From NCBI RefSeq assembly GCF_030272615.1, contig NC_081407.1:150225744-150289743 (forward strand): a DNA stretch of 64,000 nucleotides, read 5' to 3'. The stretch comes from Cryptomeria japonica (taxonomy: Eukaryota; Streptophyta; Pinopsida; Cupressales; Cupressaceae). Position 1 is the stretch's first letter. Every line of letters starts with the position of its first letter. The notes under the pieces are model-generated. The model made no database searches. It saw nothing but the letters and a program-made list of their open reading frames with translations, and was not told the DNA's origin. A program made the position numbers and the translations under genes. Shown piece by piece: positions 1 to 8,478 of the stretch.

Positions 1-213
1 ATCAACTTCCGTGTTGCCCCACTCATATAGGAGACATCTAAAATGACCTACATTGTATTCCCAAGGCTCACCTCCTCAATTACATCTCTAAGGAGCTGAA
101 ACTAAAAGTTTACATTCTTGTAGTAGTGCCTAAAACAATCAATAGTCCTAAGGAAGTAAGGGCCTTGTACACATGTAATGATATATATTGATGAGTGGAT
201 GTTTCCTAATGTT
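1..213 (-). pseudogene. Decayed coding-like flank of the gypsy insertion
   Basis: This flank continues on the other side of the gypsy element at 7155. Read on the minus strand it gives short peptide stretches that look coding but are broken by many stops, for example a stretch ending in the residues SYMSGATRKL. I do not recognise the protein. It may be internal sequence of the minus-strand LTR element whose 5' LTR lies at 13515-14375, because the orientation agrees, but that is inference. Confidence 0.3.
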
Positions 214-218
214 CATAC
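214..218. repeat. Target-site duplication CATAC (left) of the gypsy element
   Basis: The pentamer CATAC lies directly before the TG that opens the element at 219. The same pentamer follows the terminal CA at 7149 (7150-7154). A 5-bp duplication is the standard length for LTR retrotransposon integration, so this fixes the outer limits of the element. Confidence 0.85.
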
Positions 219-538
219 TGTTTGCCCTCTCGGGTAAACGGTTAAATGCAGAAAGTAAATGCATAGAACATAATGGAAATATATTAAATAACCAGCCTCT
301 ATATTAATTCCACAATCCATATACAATAAGTGCTTATAACATTACATCTGACACGACTAACATGATCCCACTTCGAAGAAAAGGTACAAAATATATAATA
401 CCCGAAGGGGTGCGACACAACCGTCGCGACTCCAACTACCTACCCGTCGGCTAACTAACTGACCGCCATAACTCATTATTACTGACGACAACATAAACAT
501 AATATAACAACATAACATAATGATTATTCCCGTCAACA
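219..538 (-). repeat. 3' LTR of the gypsy element (320 bp)
   Basis: It begins TGTTTGCCCTC and ends CCCGTCAACA on the plus strand, and is repeated at 6103-6422 with the same 320-bp length. By eye I count about five substitutions between the copies, which would make the insertion fairly young. The end at 538 is set by comparison with the stub at 7055-7149, which ends with the same bases right before the target-site duplication. Confidence 0.85.
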
Positions 539-549
539 TCATCCCCCCC
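539..549 (-). other. Polypurine tract of the gypsy element
   Basis: On the minus strand this reads as a run of G followed by ATGA and directly abuts the LTR start TGTTGACGGG. Its position and purine content fit the priming site for plus-strand DNA synthesis. The same tract recurs at 6423-6433 beside the middle LTR. Confidence 0.7.
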
Positions 550-1170
550 AAGAAAAGAAGTCGACTCCGACGACTTAATACAAAAATAGAGATGAACGGC
601 AGGAGCTACTGATGCTAGTCGGGCCCGGATCTTATACACTTGCTGTGTCCTCACCTGAAAACCCTTTTCTGCTACCATCCGATGCTCAAGTGCGGATTTC
701 ACCAATATTGCTTCCTTTGCCATCACAGTCCTCCTGTGCCTAACCCAAACTTGTCTGCAAAACACGTTTTCCAGTCTTAGCTTCCACCAACTGCTACTCA
801 AATGATACTGTCTCCCTAGCCAATTTGTCCTCGATAGCCACCCGTGCTCCTCTCCCGACATCCAACTCCTGGGTACGCTGAACTAAGTCTCACACGACTA
901 TTGCCTCCAACCTGGTGGTCAGCTCCTCCCGAGCCCTCTGTGCATCCACCAAGGCAACCTCACGTCCAGCCGAGACATACTGCGAGTTCCTCAAAGCGTA
1001 CCTATCCTGCCTGGAGGTGGCCACAATCCACTGGCACAAATGCTAGGAGACACCTCAAATCCTCCATCACACTCCCCAAAGGCTAAAAACTGAACTGAAT
1101 AACTCCCTAGTGTCATACAACTGCGCGGACCTGCAATGCCTTCCCTCGAACTCTGTTTGTTCCCAACCTC

Positions 1171-2347
1171 GAAATCCGCCTCCCTCTATGGCTTATGGCT
1201 TCCCTGCCAATGCTTAGCTGTGGGCTTCTTTCTCACAATACGAACAACCACAACACTTCCCGTGGTCTTCTGTAGCTCAAAATAAACTGGGGGTCTGGGG
1301 GCAATGCCCCCAGCGGGGTCGAGGGGCAGCACCCCCGCGGGGTTGAGGGGCAGCGCCCCTCGCGGGGTCCTGGGGCAGCGCCCCATACGAAAGTCCATGG
1401 CGGGCATCATTTCTGTGATATTTTATGATGTCAAAACCCTTCTTCTACACTCCAATATTTTCAGTGTCTAGGCTCCAGATGTCATCGAATCATTTTTCAA
1501 TCCGTCGTCGTTTTTTTTTTTTTTTTTTAAAGCACTGTAAAGTCCCCGATGGCACCCCGGCCATACAACCTCCTTGTACGGTCAACAACAGCACTGGCAC
1601 CTCTGATCGTGCGGCCACCTTCCCATGCGGTCGACACCCTTCTTATCGTATGGACCCACCTCCAGTCAACAACAGCACTGGCACCTCCAATCGTGCGGCT
1701 GCTTGGTCTACCTGTGGCGGTCGTTTTGCCCTTACGTGGCTGTGTGGATTGTGCGGGCTTGGTCTCTTTTTTTCTTTTTCCTTTTGCGGCTGCTACGCGT
1801 TGGTGTGCGTAACCCTTGCTATGCGTGTTGATCGGGCCGTGCAGTGCGTGGTCGGGCCGTGCGGTGCGTCTTCCTCCTCCTTTATCCCTTGCTGTGCGGC
1901 GGTGTTTGGTGTTGTGCGGTGGTTGGGCTGTGCGGTGTGTGGTGGTGGGTTCATGTCTCGGCAACAACCTTCGGTGGCTCCCACCGCACGGTGTGACCGC
2001 CGCACGATGGTGTCACCGTCGGTGGTTCCACCGCACGGCGGTGTCACTTTCCACCACACGGTGGTGTCACCTTGGTGGTTTCACCGCATGGTGGTGTCAC
2101 CTTTGTCCCACCGTACGGTGGCCATTTTCCCTTTTTCTTTCTTTTTTTTTTTTGACCGTACGGTCGCCGTCGTACGACTGTGCGATTTTTTCAAATTTTT
2201 TTTTTAATAAATTTTTGATCGTACGGTCGCCTGTCATACGACCATACGTTTCTTTCTTTCTTTCTTCCAACCGTATGGTCATCTGCCGTACGGCCCCGTA
2301 CGGTGGTGTTTTTTTTTTCACAATTTTTTTTTTTTGGTTAAAGTTGT
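1171..2347. repeat. Repetitive non-coding 3' internal region of the gypsy element
   Basis: This stretch lies between the integrase-tail frame and the 3' region next to the LTR. It holds a GC-rich tandem repeat of about 25 bp (1288-1385, GGGGCAGCGCCCC-like hairpin cores), a T run (1510-1528), and many diverged short repeats containing GTACGGTC and CACGGTGGTGTCACC (about 1550-2330). Open frames over this region on both strands come from the repeats and are not credible genes. It occupies the place where the remainder of pol would be expected. Confidence 0.6.
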
Positions 2348-3790
2348 CTAGAGACTCTTCGGCTCGAGTCCCCTGTCTCTGGGATCGCTCTTCATCCTTC
2401 TCGGTTTTCCTCGCCCAAAAGTCTCCTGCTTTTGTCCCATGCCTCTCGAGTCGCTTGCCTGGCCTCTTAGGTCCCCTTCCATCCTCTCGGGTCCCCCTTC
2501 GGGCTCTCGAGTGTCCGTCCGGCCTCTCGGGTCCCCTGCGCGCTTCGCGTGGTAGGGTTTCAATTTGGGCCTATTGGTGGCAAGTCTATTTTCAATGGCC
2601 ATCGGAAGACCTGGAACCACAAATTCTACAGGGACCATGACCTCCTTCCCATACATAAGAAGAAGAATAATAAAGATTTTGAAGACTGCGGTCTTCCACA
2701 CAGGGTTCCAATCGTTGCCGACACTCTTCAGATTATTTACATCGCCAGGGTTTGGGGCGTCTCCCTTCCAATATTCTTTGTATTCCGGCAGGTACACCTC
2801 TGTTGGTTGCTCTGGTTCCTCTACTTCGAGCCTGTAGCTTTGGAACATTTCATAATCCTCCATTTGCCAGTGGAAGAGCCCGTTAAGTGAGCATACCTCA
2901 TCTTCAGAACATCCCTCCAATTCGAGCACCCCTTCACTGTTCGGCTCCATCGCGCTCTTGCCCTTGCTTTCATTGGGACCCTCTTCCCCTTTATTAAAGT
3001 CCTCTGAGTCTGAGTCGGAAGAGGCGAGCTCTTCGCCAACATCTTGGGTGTGTAGGTCAATGGTATATTTCCGCCCTCCCTTCTCCATGGAAAGTGTATT
3101 TTTCTTCCAGTTGTGGTTTACCCTCGCGTTGATCAACCACGCTCTCCCCAGGATGGCGTCATAGCCTTTCTTCTTTGAGGGAATAACCACGAAATCTAAC
3201 AAGAATGGTTGCGTACCAATCGTCACTTGTTGGGCCATCAACAGGCCGAGTGGCTTAATGTCGTGTTGGTCCGCTCCCACCAGGTTGAACGTGCGTGGCC
3301 ACAGGGTGGGCTTCCCCAGCCGCTTCCATGTTTCTTCTGGTAGTACATTCACCCCAGATCCCCCATCCACAATGGTGTCCTTTAGAATGGTCCCACGGAT
3401 ACCCATTTCTACCACAGCTGGGTGTCTACCACTGCTCAAGGCTAGTAACATTGGGTCAGTCGAAGGGCTGACGGAAACCTCCACTTGTGGTGTACTCTTC
3501 GAAGCGGTGGCGGGAACCCGTACCTGTGGTGCACTCGACGATGCGGTGCTTTGCATATTGGTGAGGATGGCAGTCCTCAATTGTGGCATAGAGTCTAGGT
3601 CTTTTACCTTTATCGGCACCTCTATCTGCAAGATTTGCCCAATGATGTTATTTACCGCTTCCGTACGGGATGATGTACTCGCCACCTCGTTGTCTAGTTG
3701 TTCGGTCGTCATCTCACGTTCAATATTGGCCTTTGCCTCCCGTAATCTCTCCTTCTCCGTACGGGGGTCGGGATAAGTGACTTTTTTCAT
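2348..3790 (-). pseudogene. Retroelement aspartic protease fused to an integrase C-terminal tail
   Basis: This 480-codon frame holds a retropepsin-type domain at about residues 125-245. The active-site motif is D-G-G-S-G at residues 142-146, followed by VNVLPEETW, and the later ILGRAWL motif is at 213-219. At about residue 379 the frame changes abruptly to YGKEVMVPVEFVVPGL, which resembles the tail that follows the integrase catalytic core in plant gypsy polyproteins. The roughly 900 residues of RT, RNase H and integrase core normally found between them are missing. The C-terminal 60 residues are low-complexity and Arg/Gly/Asp/Glu-rich, arising from a short tandem repeat. The frame is the same as the preceding gag zinc-knuckle segment, separated by a stop at 3815-3817. 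Protease identity is firm; the integrase tail is likely. Confidence 0.8.
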
Positions 3791-3814
3791 CTGGGCGCGG
3801 GTGATCTCCAGTAC

Positions 3815-6100
3815 TTATTTCTCACCAGTCTTCTTAGCCTTCTCAATGTTGAGGAGATTAACCCCTGCCTGCGAGCAATTTGCGTCCTCATGGTCGCCTG
3901 GCCCACACCAACGGCAGAGGTGCTGAGGGGTGCCTTCCTTTGTGCAATCACGGGCGAAGTGCCCCCACTGATTACAGGCCCTACATTGGATAATTGGCCG
4001 GCCCTTGGCGTCATACTGGATACGGCTTCCGTTATTGTTTTTTTTGCTATTCCTTCCGCCGCCGCGTCTGTTGTCTCGGTATCCTCCAGATGATGCCGTT
4101 GTGTTAGTATGTTGGCCAGTACCCACTGGTGCGGATGTTGTGCCCTGCTCCGTGAACAACACTTGGTTCAGTTGCGTACTTCGGGTTTTCATGTTGTATG
4201 GGCACTCCTTGGTGGAGTGTCCCATCACTTGGCAAATCTCGCAAAATGCCTTCTTTTGGCAAGTACCCTTTGTGTGCCCTTCCTCTTTGCACTCAGTGCA
4301 CCGTATGTCCCCTTCGTTTTCATTATTTTGAATTCCTTTCTCATTCGCTCCATGTCTTTCTGGAGCGCTTGCACCCATTTGCCAGCCTCGTCATCGCTGC
4401 TGCTTTCCTGTGAAGAGTCATCATCCTCGGATGAGGATTTATTACTTTTCTTTTTCTTTGATGTTTTGTGTTCGCTCTCCAAGTCCATCGCCCTATTATA
4501 AGCGTCGTCATATGACGTCGGGGGTACAATTTTCATCTTCCTCCGTAGGGAGGATTTCAACCCTTCAACGAACCATCATTTCTTCAATCCATCTGCGGGT
4601 TGGCTTTCCATTTTACCCAAGAGTTCTTTCAACCTTCGACTGTATGCCCGTATTGTCTCCCTGGTACCTTGTTTGGTACTGTATATCTCCGTTACAATTT
4701 CATTGTCATCACAGAGCAACCGAAACTCCCCCGCGAATTCCTTCTGTAGATTGGCCCACGTGGCCACTTTTTGCTTGTCCACATCGGAGTACCAATCTAT
4801 GGCAACTCCTCGTAACGTGGCTGGGAACTACTGTACCCAGTCATCCTGGTCTGTTACTCTGTTGGCGGACCAAATGGTTTCACATGTACGGCAGTGCCAT
4901 AAGGGGTCTTCCTTGCCCTCCCCTGTGAACTTTGGCAATTTTTGTTTACTCGCCATCCCTCCGCTGGGTCTCGCTCCTCTAATTCCTTGTGTGCTTGTAC
5001 CTGGCGATCCTCCGCCTCCTGCAACTGAACCTCCACTCGTGGGTCCTCCGGAAAAAGTTGCTGACACCGAACCAACCAAATTGCCTCCCGTATGGTACCC
5101 TTGTGCTCCCTCGGCACCTTCGGTCGTACCGTCACCTTCCGGTGTCTCCCTCCGGTTGTCCTCTGAAATGGACAAATTCTTTAGCAAGTCTCTGGTAGCG
5201 TTGATCAGGTTTAGACTTCGCCTTGTTTGTTCCACCAACTCTTCGCAGCTTCTTACCCTATGGTGGTATTCTGGCGAACTGTAGAGTTCTCCTTTGGCAC
5301 CCTCCATGACTCCTTCTGGCAGCCCTACAACAATGTAGACAGTGTAGTTCTCTCCGTCTATCTCTGCCTCCGCAACCTCCGTGACACCTCCTGGGTTCCC
5401 TTCGGGCAACCCCTCGACCGGTCGTCCCTCAGCAAGCTGCCTTAGCCTACGCCTTCGTTCTATCTGTTGTTTGAGATTCAACGCGGTTTGTGCCACTTCC
5501 CATTCGTCACTCTGTATCTTTTTATTTTTGTCCTTATTTAGTCTATTGGGCATAAGTCACTTCCATACACAACAAATACACGCCATGTACACAAAAAAAC
5601 TTTTATTATTTTTATTTTTATTTTGCCTTTCGGTCACAGTTTATATCAGCAGTGTGTCGGGATTATCACAAGGTTTAATTTCCTCCTGGCCTGGCGCCAT
5701 CTCGTTCTGTTTCCCGTCGACTGTTCTCTTCGTAGCGTTGCAGGATTTGTTGTCGTCGCTCTTCCTGGGCAATCTCCTCCAAGCGGGCCTGTTGTGCCAG
5801 CGATGCCTGTGCAAGCAACCGGGGGAGGTGGTTCATCAACCGGTTTACTGCCGGGCTAACCTCCAGCGCTGTCCACACGGCACTTGGTGGGATTTCTGCC
5901 TCCGCCGCCTCTCGTCAGACGTAGGTTTGAATGGCTACCTGGAGCAAAATTGAAAATTCTCGCGTTGCCGTGTCTTCTCCTGTGTAAAGTTCTGTTCGGG
6001 TGTCGTTGGCCTCCGGGTTTACTTCACCGACGGGTAGGCCCATTGTGTCTGTGCGCCATCCGTGTCTTCTGTTCCCGAGTTCGTCTAGGCAGCGGCGCCA
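3815..6100 (-). pseudogene. Broken gag (nucleocapsid) of the gypsy element
   Basis: Gag builds the virus-like particle and binds element RNA. From 5553 to 4225 one frame contains a Gln/Arg-rich start, a Gly/Ser/Thr-rich linker, the capsid-like stretch WANLQKEFAGEFRLL and an acidic Ser/Asp run, interrupted by stops at 4828-4830 and 4576-4578. Near 4320-4340 the frame shifts into the segment 4378-3815. That segment has four CX2CX4HX4C zinc knuckles, at residues 27-40, 46-59, 132-145 and 155-168. A more upstream gag-like stretch lies at 5675-5878 in another frame. Four knuckles is more than the usual one or two. With two stops and at least two frameshifts the gene cannot make a full product. Confidence 0.8.
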
Positions 6101-6102
6101 AA
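6088..6102 (-). other. Primer-binding site of the gypsy element
   Basis: On the minus strand, directly after the end of the middle LTR, the sequence reads TTTGGCGCCGCTGCC. It closely resembles the TGGCGCCGTTGCC primer-binding site common in Tat/Athila-type plant gypsy elements, which is complementary to a tRNA 3' end. It shows that 6103-6422 served as the 5' LTR. Confidence 0.75.
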
Positions 6103-6422
6103 TGTTTGCCCTCTCGGGTAAACGGTTAAATGCAGAAAGTAAATGCACAGAACATAATGGAAATATATTAAATAACCAGCCTCTATATTAATTCCACAGT
6201 CCATATACAATAAGTGCTTATAACATTACATCTGACACGACTAACATGATCCCACTTCGAAGAAAAGGTACAAAATATATAATACCCGAAGGGGTGCGAC
6301 ACCACTGTCGCGACTCCAACTACCTACCCGTCGGCTAACTAACTGACCGCCATAACTCATTATTACCGACGACAACATAAACATAATATAACAACATAAC
6401 ATAATGATTATTCCCGTCAACA
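6103..6422 (-). repeat. 5' LTR (middle LTR) of the gypsy element
   Basis: This is a full 320-bp copy of 219-538, with the primer-binding site on its left. Unusually it is followed on the right by a second copy of the 3' internal region with its polypurine tract, which shows that another element copy once lay upstream in tandem. Confidence 0.85.
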
Positions 6423-7054
6423 TCATCCCCCCCAAGAAAAGAAGTCAACTCCGATGACTTAATACAAAAATAGAGATGAATGGTAGGAACTACTGACGCC
6501 AGTCGGGCCCGGATCTTATACACTTGCTGCGTCCTCGCCTGAAAACCCTTTTCTGCTACCATCTGATGCTCAAGTGCGGATTTCACCAATATTGCTTCCT
6601 TTGCCATCACAGTCCTCCTGTGCCTAACCCAAACTTGTTTGCAAAACACGTTTTCCAGTCTTAGCTTCCACCAACTGCTACTCAAATGATACTGTCTCCC
6701 TAGCCAATTTGTCCTCGATAGCCACCCGTGCTCCTCTCCCGGCATCCAACTCCTGAGTACGCTGAACTAAGTCTCACACGACTATTGCCTCCAACCTGGT
6801 GGTCAGCTCCTCCCGAGCCCTCTGTGCATCCACCAAGGCAACCTCACGTCCAGCCGAGACATACTGCGAGTTCCTCAAAGCGTACCTATCCTGCCTGGAG
6901 GTGGCCACAATCCGCTGGCACAAATGCTAGGAGACACCTCAAATCCTCCATCACACTCCCCAAAGGCTAAAAACTGAACTGAATAACTCCCTGGTGTCAT
7001 ACAACTGCGCGGACCTGCAATGCCTTCCCTCGAACTCTGTTTGTTCCCAACCTC
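6423..7054 (-). repeat. Second copy of the gypsy 3' internal region
   Basis: This 632-bp segment is a close copy of 539-1170, including the polypurine tract. Because it lies outside the 5' LTR it must come from a second, largely deleted unit. The equal-length open frames at 451-861/6335-6745 and 844-1086/6728-6970 only reflect this duplication. Confidence 0.8.
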
Positions 7055-7149
7055 CCGTCAGCTAACTAACTGACCGCCATAACTCATTATTACCAACGAC
7101 AACATAAACATAATATAACAACATAACATAATGATTATTCCCATCAACA
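7055..7149 (-). repeat. 95-bp LTR stub at the outer end of the gypsy element
   Basis: It matches 444-538, the first 95 bp of the LTR in element orientation. It ends CCCATCAACA and is followed at once by the CATAC target-site duplication at 7150-7154. It is the only remainder of the outermost LTR; the junction with the internal copy is at 7054/7055. Confidence 0.8.
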
Positions 7150-7154
7150 CATAC

Positions 7155-7851
7155 ACCCTCCTACGATAATGTTGCATTTTCTTGAGGTCCATGTGGCCTT
7201 AATTTTCTCCATAAGAATAATTATTTTGGAATAGATCTTATCTAAGATAATGCCTTAGTTTCATCTTCCTTGTTGGCACATATGAAAAACTTTCTTTTGC
7301 CACCTTAGTGATGGCCTTCTTAATGTGAGGAAAGTGAACATGTAATGGAATTTCATTGGCAAAGAAGAATTTGCCAATGACATCATTTGCCTCATCTTTG
7401 ATTTGTACATTGAACAACTGTAACATTAGGTCAAGAGTTTATGATGTCATTCTATATTTTCCCTCATGCTTTATTGCACTTGACACATAAAGAAAAACCT
7501 GTGCATGTTGCAAAGTGTTAGGAACCCTCAATGTCATGGTAGCAGCTAGTGTGTCATTCTAATCATTGCCATCAAACAATCTTGGTATCTCTACAGTTTA
7601 TTTTAGTGACAAACTGTCAAATACCTCAATGCATCTGCTAGGGATTTGCAGGAAATGCACATTTATTCTAGTCATGTTGCTATAGAATTCAAGGACACAA
7701 AAATTCCTTTTCCCTAGTTGAACCCCCTCGAACTAGTAGATTTGTTTGACTGTATCTTTGAAGAAAACTGTCATAAACGGGCCTTCTTATTCAAGGGATC
7801 CCAATTAAAGTGAACAGCACTGCCAATTCACTTAGCTTCTTCACTCCCTTC
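7155..7851 (-). pseudogene. Decayed coding-like sequence, continuation of 1-213
   Basis: This 697-bp stretch continues the pre-insertion sequence. On the minus strand its longest open piece (7238-7426) includes the motif HIKKAITKVAKESFSY; several further open pieces in the same direction are broken by stops. I do not recognise a family. The pentamer CACTC at 7843-7847 recurs at 12491-12495 just outside the start of the giant-LTR fragment, so this sequence could be the other side of that insertion. That link is weak. Confidence 0.3.
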
Positions 7852-8478
7852 CAAAGAAACGGGACTCGGACTCGGCTCGGACTCGGCAAGGCCGACTCGG
7901 ACTCGGACTCGGGACTCGGCGTCGGACTCGGCTGGACTCGAGAAAGTGAAAAACTCAAGAAATTTAGAGATTTTTAAAGATTTAAAACTTGTTTCAGACA
8001 CCCTTTATTGAATACACCTTAAAGACACAAAAACATCATTAAACTCGGCTCATTTGATTACATACACAAGTATACATCAATCACATAAGCATAAACGCAA
8101 ATTGTAGCTGAAGAAAATAAGAAACATAGATATATAAATATTGTCAAATGTATACAATATTACAAAACTCATGGAATAAAAAATCCATGTCATCATATGA
8201 TCATCATCAAATGTTTCATACAAATACCAAAGGTAAATAGTAAAACTAAATACAACTACAAGTGTACAAGCCTATGGCTGAGATGGCCGTGCACCCTCTC
8301 GCCCTGGCCCCCTGCGAAGGCGTTTAAAGTAGGTCCTGGATGATTCAGCAGCCATAGTTGCTCCCCGTGACACCATGCCATGCTCACCAACATCAGGAAC
8401 GACTGTGTCATGCTCACCAACATCAGGAACAGCTGTGTCACTCCGAGTCTCAGTATTTCCTGTCTCTGCTCGTGTTCT

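Larger units (their letters stand above)
219..7149 (-). mobile_element. Non-autonomous Ty3/gypsy-type element with gag and protease only
   Basis: The element is oriented on the minus strand. It begins TG and ends CA and is flanked by CATAC on both sides. In element order it has a 95-bp LTR stub (7055-7149), a copy of the 3' internal region (6423-7054), a full LTR (6103-6422), a primer-binding site (6088-6102), a broken gag, a protease fused to an integrase tail, a repetitive non-coding stretch (about 1171-2347), the 3' internal region (539-1170), a purine tract (539-549) and a full LTR (219-538). Reverse transcriptase, RNase H and the integrase catalytic core are absent, so it could move only with proteins supplied elsewhere. 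The extra stub and extra 3' region suggest a tandem copy that later lost most of its first unit. Confidence 0.85.

Noticed and set aside
451-861. 136-codon minus-strand frame, also present at 6335-6745
   Set aside because: The two copies agree only because the LTR and adjacent region are duplicated. The frame crosses the LTR border and resembles no protein.
1425-2207. 260-codon plus-strand open frame
   Set aside because: It is low-complexity sequence built from GTACGGTC-type repeats on the non-coding strand of the gypsy element, with no domain.
4109-5284. Several plus-strand frames opposite gag
   Set aside because: They are antisense shadows of the gag frame; zinc knuckles and capsid-like motifs are on the minus strand.
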